From: CBDBIG01 sp965205845 [NCBI: bacterium]
GTDB taxonomy: Bacteria; SAR324
Reading direction: 5' to 3'
Assembly (NCBI GenBank): GCA_965205845.1
Contig: CBDBIG010000005.1
Span: 682,001-746,000 of the forward strand
DNA length: 64,000 nt
Shown piece after piece: positions 17,218 to 26,485 of this stretch. The stretch's first letter is position 1; every line of letters starts with the position of its first letter. The notes beneath the pieces were generated by a model. It was not told the DNA's origin. It saw nothing but the letters and a program-made list of their open reading frames with translations, and ran no database searches. A program made the position numbers and the translations under genes.

Positions 17218-19785
17218 ATGTTATTGCGAGCAGCAGCGATTGGTGTAAAAAGCGGTCCCTGGCACGCCATTTTGCAACGCCTGCAAAGTGATCTACCAAA
17301 CATTCGATTCGAAAGTGCCTTACTCGATTCCCCCAATACCCTAACCCAGATTTTTAGCCCCCACGCCTTAGAGTACTGGGCTCTACAACCTGCAGACTTT
17401 ATTTTTTGCGGTTTAGACCCCCTGATTACCTCCGACCAAAGGCTGTTCAAGGCTATTTTACGCATGGATGCTTTAAAGCCTGCAGGGCAGTTTATCTTGC
17501 TCTTCCCTGGGTTAGAAAAAGGCTTGGGCAAACTGATGCGAAGCCCGCATGCGATGAGGTTTAACCTTGCTACAGGGGAACGTTTGCAGTGCCATGATGC
17601 AGGTTTGTTGCTAACGGGAAAAAATATGTCCATCCCAAACCTGCCACAGCACCCTTCACCCACCCAGTTGCTCTGGAAACCTGCACTCGCCAAGCAAGCA
17701 CAACAAGAAGTGGTTCAGGCAAAAGAAGGTTTATTGGTGGGTTTTGCGGAACTACAAGCCATTCAAGATGAACACGGGCGAGTCTGGCCACCCAAAGAAT
17801 GGTTACGTCGCATTTTAAAAACCCAACCCAATACCACTGAATGGCGGTGGCGCACCCTAGGATTTATGTACAACAAAGGGTGGCACCTGCATGGCGGCAT
17901 CCCCCTTGAAAGGATACGTAGCCTCGATCTAGCCCCCTCTCAAAATGCCTTTCAACATGCTCTACCTCTCCCCAAAAAGGATGCCTCCCAAAGGAAACCT
18001 CATAAAATAGGCTTTAAGCACTTGGTCGATTTAAGGCACTTGGACAAGCAAGCACCTGCATGGCAAAAACTCCTTGAACAACTCCAACAAAGCGGCAAAG
18101 CATTTAACGCGCGTCAGCAACAACTCCAACAAACCCTACGCCTTGCAGCGGTACGTACAGATTTGCCTTTGCTTTTGGGGGATGGTGCACCCCTTTTAAA
18201 CCATGCAGTCGCCCGCTATTTACGCAATCAAGGCTTTCATCGCTGTCAAATTTGGCAAAAAAATAGACTCCAAAACACCAACGAAACCACCTTGTTGCTG
18301 GCACTGGGACCACGGAAAGAAAAACCACTCACACCCTCCCTTGCGCCCACCCAAGTACTCAACTTACATCACATTTTTCATCGCGCCCTCGAACCCCTGA
18401 ACCAACTGCTCGACTGGGCCAAAATACCCGCACCCGTGCCTCATGACCATCCCCCCAGGCTACATGAGCCTCCACAGCCCCTAAGAAAGCGCCAAAAAGC
18501 CCTTGAAGAAGCCCTTGCCCATTGGGAAGCAGCCCGTGAAGATTGGCTGATGCGCACCATGGAAATGAAGATGTGCCGTCAAGAAGCACGGCTATTGCAA
18601 CAAGGGATACAACAAGCCGCAGCATTGCTCAAAGGCCCCCATGCAGCGCAACTTTGGCAGGCGCAAACCCATCCTGGTCGCCACAATGCTCAAGTAGAAC
18701 CAAACCCAACAACGCCCCCAACCACCACACAAGGCAATTCTTTTTTACAGCGCACCAAGCATCCCGTCACAACGGTTATTTGGGAAGACGATAACCCTGC
18801 CCCAGAGCCTCGAGGCAAGGGGGAAGGTCCAGGAGAAACACTGGCAGAAGAACAAACCGCCTCACCCCAAGCAATGCCCGAGGAAGCACTTGTATTTAGC
18901 ATGGAAAAAGAAGAGGCTGCGCGCATGCTACACTCTTTACAACGCTACCCAAAACGCCTGTGGGTCGACATTCACTTGGCAGCAGAACCCCAAGGTCTAA
19001 TTAAAATTAACGCAGATGCACTAAGCCAATGGCAAACCGCTTGGGTTTCGCCCCATGCCAAAGAGCAAATTGCACACAGCGCACAGCAAGCACAGCAAGC
19101 CCTTAGCACGGCGTGGGAGCTGCTCCAAAAACACCATCAACAGGCCTTGAATGCCCGCAGCCAAGCCAAGCAGTTTCGCCTTCAAGTACAAAACCTGGGT
19201 CGCACCTGGGTCGAACAAGAGGTTGAACACATGCTACAAGCCCAAGAAAATCATTTGTTTCAAGCCTTTGATCAAGCCCTAAACCAACATGAGCGCAGCT
19301 GGCTTTCGCGTGCTCTCATTCACCGCGTGTTGCTGTTTTGCTCACAGCCAAGCCATCTGCTTTTTTGGCAAAAAGCCCTCCAACAAGTCTACCCTGGCTT
19401 GGTAGCCGAACAGTGCCAGTTGCAGGCCATTAACCTGCACGCCAGTGCGACCCGTTTGCGAGAGAATAAAACCATTCCCTTTTCGAAAACGCTTTTAAAA
19501 TCTGCCAGTCAGCAAGCTGCTAAAAGTGCTAGCCAAGCTTCGCCCCCAGATCTTATTATCATTGAGCATCACAGCCGCATGGCCTTTGCCGTGCTGCAAG
19601 CCTTGCAACAGCATACCAAATTGCGCAGGCGCCCATGTTTCATATTTACTGCAGATGCATGGCTCCCGAGTAACCCCAAAGATCCCATGCCGTGGCCTTA
19701 CACCCGGGTGCAGTGGTTGCCCCGGTTGGCCCCTTTGCGGGCAGAACAATGTGTTGAAAATTTGTTGCGCCTGCATCCACGTTAA
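17218..19785 (+). CDS. Large protein of unknown function upstream of mutS2
   Basis: An 855-residue Gln-, Ala- and Leu-rich protein that I do not recognise. Translation may start at TTG 17206 or ATG 17218. No signal peptide or membrane helix. The first 110 residues look like an alpha/beta domain (hydrophobic strands ADFIFCGLDPL and GQFILLFPGL). Long helical, coiled-coil-prone stretches follow (about residues 300-350 and 440-490), then a Pro/Glu/Thr-rich linker (about 495-560), another helical segment (about 620-700), and a C-terminal alpha/beta domain with PDLIIIEHHSR and CFIFTADAW that recalls a degenerate receiver-like fold. It lies 154 bases upstream of mutS2 on the same strand, so a shared transcript is possible. 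A role in signalling or DNA metabolism would be speculation. Confidence 0.72.
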   Translation: MLLRAAAIGVKSGPWHAILQRLQSDLPNIRFESALLDSPNTLTQIFSPHALEYWALQPADFIFCGLDPLITSDQRLFKAILRMDALKPAGQFILLFPGLEKGLGKLMRSPHAMRFNLATGERLQCHDAGLLLTGKNMSIPNLPQHPSPTQLLWKPALAKQAQQEVVQAKEGLLVGFAELQAIQDEHGRVWPPKEWLRRILKTQPNTTEWRWRTLGFMYNKGWHLHGGIPLERIRSLDLAPSQNAFQHALPLPKKDASQRKPHKIGFKHLVDLRHLDKQAPAWQKLLEQLQQSGKAFNARQQQLQQTLRLAAVRTDLPLLLGDGAPLLNHAVARYLRNQGFHRCQIWQKNRLQNTNETTLLLALGPRKEKPLTPSLAPTQVLNLHHIFHRALEPLNQLLDWAKIPAPVPHDHPPRLHEPPQPLRKRQKALEEALAHWEAAREDWLMRTMEMKMCRQEARLLQQGIQQAAALLKGPHAAQLWQAQTHPGRHNAQVEPNPTTPPTTTQGNSFLQRTKHPVTTVIWEDDNPAPEPRGKGEGPGETLAEEQTASPQAMPEEALVFSMEKEEAARMLHSLQRYPKRLWVDIHLAAEPQGLIKINADALSQWQTAWVSPHAKEQIAHSAQQAQQALSTAWELLQKHHQQALNARSQAKQFRLQVQNLGRTWVEQEVEHMLQAQENHLFQAFDQALNQHERSWLSRALIHRVLLFCSQPSHLLFWQKALQQVYPGLVAEQCQLQAINLHASATRLRENKTIPFSKTLLKSASQQAAKSASQASPPDLIIIEHHSRMAFAVLQALQQHTKLRRRPCFIFTADAWLPSNPKDPMPWPYTRVQWLPRLAPLRAEQCVENLLRLHPR

Positions 19786-19939
19786 GTGCCACGCAAAAAC
19801 GCACCCCGAGCTTTTGTGCGTTGCTTTAAAAAAAGTTGCCCTCTCAAGGGTTTTCTTTATCATGCCCTCTTAACATGCTTTTGATGTCTGCTTTAATCCA
19901 TTTACTCCTCCACAAGAACACCCGCACAAAACGATTAGA

Positions 19940-22492
19940 ATGCAGCCCACAGCACAAACCACAAAACCCCGCTTACCCCTCATGGGCACTGAAAAACTGG
20001 AATGGAACGAGGTATTGCACTACCTTAAAGGGCAACTTCGCACCCCACAAGGCCTTGCCACGTGGACTGCGTTAACCCCTTGCGCCAATGCACAGCAGGC
20101 CACTTTGCACATGCAGGCCAGCATGGCATGGGCAGCTTGGATTGCCAAAGGTCGTGCTCCCGCACCCACACCGTTAGAAGATTGCGCACCCTTGATTGAG
20201 AACGCTGCCAGGGGTGGCTTATTGCAGGTCGAAGATTTACAACGGGTACGCACCTTTTTACAGTCCACAAGCAGCTTAGCCAAAGCATTAGGCGTGCATG
20301 GACAAATTTTGGCAACCTTAGCGCAACCCTTGCCAACCATCCATCCCGTGCTGATTGAAGTTGCCACAGGCTTTGAACCCCTTGAGCCACTGCTTAAAAT
20401 ACTGGAAAAAGCGCTTACGCCAAATGGGTTGCTAAACCCAGGCACTTTCCCCAGTTTGCAGCGCTTGCAACGCAGCATTGAGCGCCACGAGCAGCGGATT
20501 TCCCAAGCACTTCAGCAAAAGTTGGGCGAGAGAGGCCTTAAAGATGCCTTACAAGACAATGCACCTGTGCTCCGCAATGGTCGCGCCGTGTTGGCGATTA
20601 AATCCGATTTTCGCGGGCGGGTGCGTGGGCTGTTACACGGGGCCTCGGCAAGCGGTGCCACGGTGTTTATTGAACCCGAAGAAGCGATGAACCAAGCCAA
20701 CGAGTTGGCCTTGGCTCAGGAGGCTTTGATACGTGAATGCATGCGTATTTGCGCAGATTTGAGCAAACACATAGGGCAACATACCGCAGCCTTGCGCGGC
20801 AATCTTGCATGGTTAGGGCGCATGGATTTACTCCATGCCAGTGCCAATATGGTCCATGCCTATCACGGTGAAACACTGGAGTGGAGCACTGAAAATCAAC
20901 TCAATTTGCGTTTGCTGGCCCATCCATTGCTTCTTTTGCACAAAGCGCAAAACCCGCAAAACCCGCAAAACAGCAGTCGCATACAGGAGTCGGTGATTCG
21001 CAACGACTTTCACCTGCCAAACAATGTCCTTTGCGCGGTGATTTCGGGGCCTAATGCGGGAGGTAAAACCGTCCTCTTAAAGGCCGTAGGTTTGGCCGTT
21101 TTGTTGGCCTTGCACGGCTTCCCGCCACCGGTAGGCAAAGGTTCTTGCGCACCTTGGTTTGCAGGAGGCGTGTGGGCTTTTTTGGGTGATCAGCAAAACC
21201 TTGCTGATTCCCTCTCCACCTTTAGTGCTCAAGTAGCGTTTTTAGCGCACATGCTTAGCGTGCAAAAAGCACCCGCCTTAACCTTGCTTGATGAGCCTTT
21301 TGGTGCCACCGATCCCATGCAAGGTGCAGCCCTGGCCCAGGCCTTGTTAGAGCGCTTCCTTGCAAACCACATTCACAGTTTGGTTACCACCCACCTGCCC
21401 AGCCTTAAAGCGTTTGCTCAAGAGCATCCCCAAATTGTAAATGCCAGTTTGTTGTTTGATTTAAATTACATGCGTCCAACCCATCGGTTGCGATTCGATC
21501 AGCCAGGAGCAAGCGCAGCCATTCCCATGGCAAAACGGAGCGGCATGCCAGCAGCCCTGCTTGAGCGTGCAGAATGTTTGCTTGACGCACAAGGGAGCTC
21601 AGAAAAAACCTTGCTCAACCTAGAAGGGCGTGAAGCCGCCATTTTGGTAGAAGAGGAACGCCTGCAAGCCCTTCGGACCCACCTCACCCAAGGCAAAGCC
21701 AAGCTTGCACAGCAAAACCAAGTGTTGGAAGCACGCCAGCGAGATCTCAGAAAAGAGGCACGCCAAAAAGCGGAGAAAGAATGGGGGGAGGTGCGTCAAC
21801 AAGCCAAAACGGTGTTGGCTGAACTAAAAACGCTGCGCCAACAACATGCCACCCAAGCAACCCTTCAACAAGCAGAACGCTTGGATAAAGAAAGCAAAGT
21901 GGTGCAAACACAGCTGCAAAACCAAGCCCGCGAACAACGCCGTGAGGCTGCTATTGCCCAGGCACGCATTCCCGTTACCAATGCCAACGTGCTAAGCGCG
22001 GGTGCCAAGGTTTACCTGCCTTCCCTAGCAAGGGAGGGTGTGTTTGAAAAAGCATTGGATGAGGGCAAAAAAGCCCGCATTCGCTTTGGGAGCATGCACC
22101 TCAATGCCGTATGTGAGGATATGCTATACACCCCAGTAACACACGCCGCCTCAACAGACAGCGCCAAAAATATTACCAAAACCCATTTAAACAAACCCCA
22201 CCCCACCCCACCCAATAACCCAGCACAACCCAGCCTGGTACTAGCAGGAAAGGAAAACGTGCTCAATGTACGCGGCATGCGTTTTGAGGAAGCGTTAGAG
22301 GCCACAGAACGCTTTTTGGATGAGAGTATTCGCAAAAATGAAACCCAGTTGCTGCTTATTCATGGGCACGGTACGGGCGTACTTAAAACGGGTCTCCGCA
22401 AGCATTTTGCCAAACACCCCTTGGTGCAAAGCTTGCGGCCTGGGCTGGTGGGTGAGGGGAACGATGGCGTGAGTGTCATGGTACTCGTCTGA
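19940..22492 (+). CDS. mutS2: Endonuclease MutS2 (MutS-like ATPase with Smr domain)
   Basis: An 850-residue MutS2: it acts on branched recombination intermediates and, in some bacteria, on collided ribosomes. There is no MutS mismatch-recognition domain. The core (about residues 20-330) is followed by the ATPase with Walker A GPNAGGKT at 370-377, the Walker B region ALTLLDEPFGATDP and HSLVTTHLPSLK. A long charged coiled coil (about 560-650) leads to the C-terminal Smr nuclease domain with LNVRGMRFEEAL and LLIHGHGTGVLKTGLR. Length is slightly over the usual 780-800 because of a Pro/Asn-rich linker before Smr. The signature here reads DEPFGATDP rather than the common DELGxGTDP, a small deviation in the ATPase. 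Confidence 0.94.
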   Translation: MQPTAQTTKPRLPLMGTEKLEWNEVLHYLKGQLRTPQGLATWTALTPCANAQQATLHMQASMAWAAWIAKGRAPAPTPLEDCAPLIENAARGGLLQVEDLQRVRTFLQSTSSLAKALGVHGQILATLAQPLPTIHPVLIEVATGFEPLEPLLKILEKALTPNGLLNPGTFPSLQRLQRSIERHEQRISQALQQKLGERGLKDALQDNAPVLRNGRAVLAIKSDFRGRVRGLLHGASASGATVFIEPEEAMNQANELALAQEALIRECMRICADLSKHIGQHTAALRGNLAWLGRMDLLHASANMVHAYHGETLEWSTENQLNLRLLAHPLLLLHKAQNPQNPQNSSRIQESVIRNDFHLPNNVLCAVISGPNAGGKTVLLKAVGLAVLLALHGFPPPVGKGSCAPWFAGGVWAFLGDQQNLADSLSTFSAQVAFLAHMLSVQKAPALTLLDEPFGATDPMQGAALAQALLERFLANHIHSLVTTHLPSLKAFAQEHPQIVNASLLFDLNYMRPTHRLRFDQPGASAAIPMAKRSGMPAALLERAECLLDAQGSSEKTLLNLEGREAAILVEEERLQALRTHLTQGKAKLAQQNQVLEARQRDLRKEARQKAEKEWGEVRQQAKTVLAELKTLRQQHATQATLQQAERLDKESKVVQTQLQNQAREQRREAAIAQARIPVTNANVLSAGAKVYLPSLAREGVFEKALDEGKKARIRFGSMHLNAVCEDMLYTPVTHAASTDSAKNITKTHLNKPHPTPPNNPAQPSLVLAGKENVLNVRGMRFEEALEATERFLDESIRKNETQLLLIHGHGTGVLKTGLRKHFAKHPLVQSLRPGLVGEGNDGVSVMVLV

Positions 22493-23115
22493 TTTTTTTG
22501 TCCACCCGCAATGCATCTAATTCTCCCACGAGCAAAGGCAGCCATGTTGCCAAACACCCCTGCTTTACATTGTGCCACGGTGCGATTATGGCGGTTTGCA
22601 CACCCTCTCCTCCATCACCAGCAAAGGCAAGCCATGTTGCCAAACACCCCTGGCTCTACATTGCGCCACAGTAAAATACAAAGGCTGGAACACCCTCTCT
22701 CCCATCACCAGCAAAGGCAAGCCATGTTGCCAAACACCCCTGGCTCTACATTGCGCCACGGTAAAATACAAAGGCTGGAACACCCTCTCCTCCATCACCA
22801 GCAAAGGCAAGCCATGTTGCCAAACACCCCTGGCTCTACATTGCGCCACAGTAAAATACAAAGGCTGGAACACCCTCTCTCCCATCACCAGCAAAGGCAA
22901 GCCATGTTGCCAAACACCCCTGGCTTTACATTGTGCCACGGTGCGATTATAGCGGTTTGCGCATCCTCTTCTTTCCCCTTTTTTGAAATTGAGTAAAGCG
23001 TTAAAACCATCCTCATTTCGCGGTAAACTTTTGTTTAAAAAAGCCCTTTTTGCTCGATGATAAGAGCAAATTCCCCGATTTTTAAAGCAGCGTGGAAAAA
23101 AGAGGGTCTGCGGGT
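22493..23115. other. Intergenic region between mutS2 and dut, largely a 90-bp repeat array
   Basis: Filled mainly by the tandem array described separately (22532-22974). After it comes an AT-rich stretch (22975-23060) with no gene. The downstream hairpin or U-rich sequence directly after the mutS2 stop (TGATTTTTTTG) may help end transcription. Confidence 0.5.
22532..22974 (+). repeat. 90-bp tandem array, five units, with higher-order order A-B-C-B-A'
   Basis: Units are anchored by GCCATGTTGCCAAACACCCC at 22542, 22632, 22722, 22812 and 22902, exactly 90 bp apart. Units 1 and 5 share one variant of the distal half (TTGTGCCACGGTGCGATTAT), while units 2-4 share another. Units 2 and 4 are identical to each other and differ from unit 3 at a few bases (CACAGT/CACGGT and CTCTCCC/CTCCTCC). 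Each interior unit contains a small inverted repeat GGCAA-GCCATG-TTGCC. The period is divisible by three, so long open frames on both strands are artefacts. Confidence 0.95.
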
Positions 23116-23601
23116 TTACAAAGGTTTCACGCCGCTGCTGCCCACACCCTTGATGCCTCGTGTGCTGCTGTCTAGGGCGTTTACCTCTTGGATCACAACG
23201 GTTGGCAAAGGACGCACCAACAGCTGGGCAATGCGCGTACCAACCAGTGCTTGGGCCTGCTGCAATGCTTGGGCATTATCTTTGCCGTCGTTTTTGCCAA
23301 CGTAGCGTAAAAAAACCACCACAGATCCACGGTAGTCTGGGTCGATCACCCCCACCGCATTGGCCATACAAAACGGGCTTTTTACAATGCTTGAACGCGC
23401 TACAACTTCGGTATAATACCCCGCAGGTGCTTGCAAGGCCAAGCCCGTATCAAAGGCAAAAACGTCCTCTTGGGTTTGCTGCATAAAAACTGCAACCAAG
23501 TCGAGACCTGCATCGCTAGGGTGCGCACGCACAGGCAGTACGGCATTGGCGTGCAGCCGTTTAATCTTTAGCGTGGGATGGGATAATGTCGCTAATGTCA
23601 T
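23116..23601 (-). CDS. dut: dUTP diphosphatase (trimeric dUTPase)
   Basis: A 161-residue enzyme that hydrolyses dUTP to dUMP and PPi, keeping uracil out of DNA and feeding dTMP synthesis. All five family motifs are present in order: HPSDAGLDL (motif 1), ARSSI (2), GVIDPDYRG (3, with the catalytic Asp and the uracil-contacting Tyr), GTRIAQLLV (4) and the C-terminal glycine-rich GIKGVGSSG (5). A short insertion, GKNDGKDNAQAL, lies before motif 4. Length is slightly above the usual 145-152. The gene is divergent from the membrane protein at 23699, with about 100 bases for both promoters. Confidence 0.95.
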   Translation of the reverse strand: MTLATLSHPTLKIKRLHANAVLPVRAHPSDAGLDLVAVFMQQTQEDVFAFDTGLALQAPAGYYTEVVARSSIVKSPFCMANAVGVIDPDYRGSVVVFLRYVGKNDGKDNAQALQQAQALVGTRIAQLLVRPLPTVVIQEVNALDSSTRGIKGVGSSGVKPL

Positions 23602-23698
23602 CGTTTTGCCCTGCCTTGCCCTTGTTTATTTTTGCTGTATGATAGGTGCCATCGTATGCGAAACGCATATTTTTTCACCCCATTTTTTAGCGATAGCC

Positions 23699-24586
23699 AT
23701 GCAACAGCCACCCACCCCCGGAACTCTGCTGGCCCAACCAGGCATGTTGTTAAGAGATGCACTCAAAATTTATGGGAGAAATTTTGCGTTGTTTACCAGC
23801 CTTTGCCTGGTACCCCAATTGATTGGCGCACTCCCTCAAGTGCTCTTTTTTTACAACTTCCCCGACGCAGGTGCCTTGAGCACCATGGCACTCCCTTCTC
23901 CAGGGGTTGCACCCGAAAACGCTGCAGGTTTCGAGGGTATGTTGACCTACTTTATTCCTATTTTTTTTCTGGCATTGGTGGCTGATGGGGTGTGCATTGT
24001 ATCGCTAAGTAATGCCTATTTTTTTTGTGCTTTAAGCAAGCAGGTACCCAAGGTATGGCCCCTTGCTTTGTTGGGCTTATCAGGCCCGTGGTTTCGCACC
24101 ACCATAGCACGATTGCTCATTAGCATTACCTTTATAGTCGCGACCGTTTTGCCTATTGCGGTGCTGCGTGTTTTATTGGGAGGGGTGGTGATTGGTCTAC
24201 TGCCTTTTAGCAGTTTGCTGGGGGTTTTTTTAAGCAGCAGCCTTGCCGTTCTCCCCCCTATGTTGTGCTTAAAACGCTGCAGTTTTAGACAAGCCCTTCA
24301 ATGCAGTATGGTGTGGATAAAACAAGCACGCTTTGCGGGGTTTGTTGTACTGGGCTACTCTTTTTTAACCACCATTCTCATTAGTGCCGTGTCCTACACC
24401 GTTTTGGGACAAGCGGGAGTTGGACCGCTTTCCCCCCTTATTGCAAGCATCATTCATTCAATTGCCCTTCCTCTCAGCTACGGCCCTCATGTATTGTTGT
24501 ATCAAGCGTTGTTACGCACCAATGCGCCCTCAAAGCAAGAGGCCGCCGAGCAAGAGCAAAAAATCTTGCGCATGGTTTCCTCTTAA
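23699..24586 (+). CDS. Multi-spanning membrane protein of unknown function
   Basis: A 295-residue inner-membrane protein. The start MQQPPTPGTLLAQPGMLL is chosen because the upstream open residues overlap dut on the other strand. A short soluble N terminus leads into ALKIYGRNFALFTSLCLVPQLI, a helix pattern seen in the glycerophosphodiester-phosphodiesterase membrane-domain and YciC-like families. About six hydrophobic helices follow, including LFFLAL and the central Ile/Val/Leu-rich segments. The C-terminal 20 residues are charged (EQEQKIL). No catalytic motif is visible, so no function is given. A hairpin terminator follows at 24769. Confidence 0.65.
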   Translation: MQQPPTPGTLLAQPGMLLRDALKIYGRNFALFTSLCLVPQLIGALPQVLFFYNFPDAGALSTMALPSPGVAPENAAGFEGMLTYFIPIFFLALVADGVCIVSLSNAYFFCALSKQVPKVWPLALLGLSGPWFRTTIARLLISITFIVATVLPIAVLRVLLGGVVIGLLPFSSLLGVFLSSSLAVLPPMLCLKRCSFRQALQCSMVWIKQARFAGFVVLGYSFLTTILISAVSYTVLGQAGVGPLSPLIASIIHSIALPLSYGPHVLLYQALLRTNAPSKQEAAEQEQKILRMVSS

Positions 24587-24768
24587 AGGTTATTTTTTGC
24601 CCCTTGTGGGATAGAATGCGCAGGATGTACTTTGTTGTGCTACAAAGGTTTTTGGTTTAACCCGCATAGAACCCATTTTGGCAAGCAACATCATGGCAAG
24701 TGGTGCCTATCACCATGAGCAAAAAATACTAAACACCCTTAATAAAACCTCAGAACAAAAACCCAAGC

Positions 24769-24802
24769 AAACCCCAGTGCAACCTTACAAAGTGGGGTTT
24801 TA
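24769..24802 (+). terminator. Terminator between convergent membrane-protein genes
   Basis: Perfect 8-bp stem AAACCCCA (24769-24776) with TGGGGTTT (24793-24800), 16-base loop and short T-run. It overlaps the stop codon of the minus-strand gene and can serve the plus-strand gene; the A-rich left side could give a U-run on the minus strand only partly. Confidence 0.6.
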
Positions 24803-25339
24803 GAGCCCTAACATTTCAAGGTTTTCATGAGAAATTGGAGACAGTTCCAGTTTTTTTTGGCGGGCGCAAAGGGCAGCTTGCTGCAACACACTGGCAAACC
24901 CTTCCAAAGAAGAACCAATGCTCACTTTTTGTTTTGACTGGTGTATAATCAACTTCAAAGATCCTTGGGAAGCCTTGCGTTTTACAGGGTAAAAATGCAG
25001 TTTTAATCCCGTCATGTGCTGCCAAACGAGGGTTTTTTGACCCATCACCCCATGTATCTTAAGCTCTTGCTGGCTCACCTGAATACGTTGAGATAAGCAA
25101 AACGCCAACTGGGCACCATTCCATAGCAACAAGAAAATAATGGCTGTAATAGGCACACTAAACCATGCAATAGGCTTTGCGCCGATTAAAAATGCCGTGC
25201 ACAACAGCACCCCTAACACGCTCCACAAAACCTCCCTCAATACTTCTTGCCGAAGGTGGCGTGTTTCGAAAGGCAGCGGTTGTAAAACCACTTTACGTCC
25301 CAATAAAGACTCCAGCCTGGCGGTGTTCATGGTATTCAT
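24800..25339 (-). CDS. Small membrane protein with PH-like domain, unknown function
   Basis: About 179 residues, starting at MNTMNTARLESLLG; the open frame extends further upstream but would run into the promoter of the neighbouring gene. Two adjacent membrane helices (VLWSVLGVLLCTAFLIG and FSVPITAIIFLLLW, roughly residues 35-80) are followed by a soluble beta-rich segment that alternates strands (RIQVSQQELKIHG, KTLVWQHMTGLKLHFYPV, SLKLIIHQSKQKVSI, EGFASVLQQAALCARQ), the pattern of the bacterial PH (bPH) domains found after membrane hairpins. No substrate or partner is evident. Confidence 0.6.
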   Translation of the reverse strand: MNTMNTARLESLLGRKVVLQPLPFETRHLRQEVLREVLWSVLGVLLCTAFLIGAKPIAWFSVPITAIIFLLLWNGAQLAFCLSQRIQVSQQELKIHGVMGQKTLVWQHMTGLKLHFYPVKRKASQGSLKLIIHQSKQKVSIGSSLEGFASVLQQAALCARQKKLELSPISHENLEMLGL

Positions 25340-25446
25340 ACCCCTTTTGTATGATGGCACAGCACGTATGCGCATTCCTTGGTTTTTATAAACAAAGTCC
25401 CTCCCTCCTACCAAGGTGCCCACATTCTAATATATACATTAATACA

Positions 25447-26166
25447 ATGAATTTTATAAATATACCCGTTCCAAGCAGCGCAGAAAAGTTGGTTTTATTT
25501 GATATTGATGGCACCTTGCTCTCGTTACGCGGCCCCGGAGTTGAAGCCTTGTTAGTCGCCTATGAGGAGGTATGGCAATGCTCTGTGCGCCAGTTTGAAT
25601 ACTCGATGAGCGGAAAAACCGAACTGCAAATATCCTACGAACTGCTCGCCCTTGCGGGGGTTGCACCAACAGACATCCAGGCTAAACTGGCGCAGTTTTG
25701 GCCTGCCTACGCCCGTGCTTTAACACGCTTAATTAACCCCCAACGCATGATGGTGCACCCAGGAGTCCCCGCATTGGTGCAAGGAGTTGCAGAACACCCC
25801 AAGCTAGTGTTGGGCCTGCTTACGGGCAACTGTCCACAAGCCGCGCACATTAAATTAAATGCAGCCCAACTTCACGGCTTTACAATGGGTGTTTTTGGTG
25901 AGCAGCATCAACAACGCACCAGCTTGCCACCCTTGGCCTTGGATTTTGCACGCCAGCACATTTCCCCCAGCTTCACAGCCCAAAATATTATTATTATTGG
26001 GGATACCCCCAACGACATTCACTGCGCCAAAGTCAATGGTAACAGGGTAATTGCTGTGGGAACAGGAAAGAATTCGCTGTGTGAGCTCAAAACCCACAAT
26101 CCAGACATGGCGGTGGAAACCATGGCCGACACAAAAGCCATGCTAAGTGCCATGCTAAGCATGTAG
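25447..26166 (+). CDS. HAD-family phosphatase (phosphoglycolate-phosphatase-like)
   Basis: A 239-residue soluble hydrolase. Motif I is LFDIDGTLL (nucleophile and acid/base Asp); the cap domain follows; motif II Thr lies in LLTGNCP; the Lys of motif III is near HIKLNA; motif IV is IIGDTPNDIHCA. This is the subfamily I layout with a helical cap, as in phosphoglycolate phosphatases and related enzymes, but the substrate cannot be fixed from sequence. The start is taken at MNFINIP, immediately before the first domain strand; the frame is open far upstream because it overlaps the antisense of the membrane-protein gene. No strong ribosome site is seen. Confidence 0.85.
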   Translation: MNFINIPVPSSAEKLVLFDIDGTLLSLRGPGVEALLVAYEEVWQCSVRQFEYSMSGKTELQISYELLALAGVAPTDIQAKLAQFWPAYARALTRLINPQRMMVHPGVPALVQGVAEHPKLVLGLLTGNCPQAAHIKLNAAQLHGFTMGVFGEQHQQRTSLPPLALDFARQHISPSFTAQNIIIIGDTPNDIHCAKVNGNRVIAVGTGKNSLCELKTHNPDMAVETMADTKAMLSAMLSM

Positions 26167-26485
26167 CCATGCTATCTAAGTTTTTTTGTGCCTCAAAAGG
26201 GTTGCTGGCAGGGGTGTGTATCTCGCATGCGGGTAACCATCCAATAGGGGAAGAACCGAGAACGAGGGGGTTTTGGTCGTGTGTGTGGGCACGATAACGA
26301 CGCCATCAATGCTTGGATTGAGTTCTAGAGGCTCTGCCCAACAAAAAACCTATCCCGCAGATCCCACCCCTTCACTTATTGCTCCAAATTCGATACCATG
26401 CTTTGCCCTAATCTACTGGATAGGTGGATTAGCCCGTTTTTTAGTTCTTTCAAAATACCACCCATCATTAAGCTTTACAGACGTT
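26167..26485. other. Intergenic region upstream of purA
   Basis: About 320 bases that are open in the purA frame from 26273, but the predicted residues are unrelated to PurA N termini. No promoter motif is clear and no other gene is seen. PurR-type or riboswitch elements were not recognised. Confidence 0.4.

Noticed and set aside
22532-22974. CRISPR array
   Set aside because: The 90-bp units are contiguous copies without unique spacers.
22511-22996. Three long frames in the 90-bp array on both strands
   Set aside because: Period divisible by three keeps all frames open; residues simply repeat and no family matches.
26273-26485. N-terminal extension of PurA
   Set aside because: The 71 extra codons have no counterpart in PurA, which starts at the GSQWGDEGKGK region.
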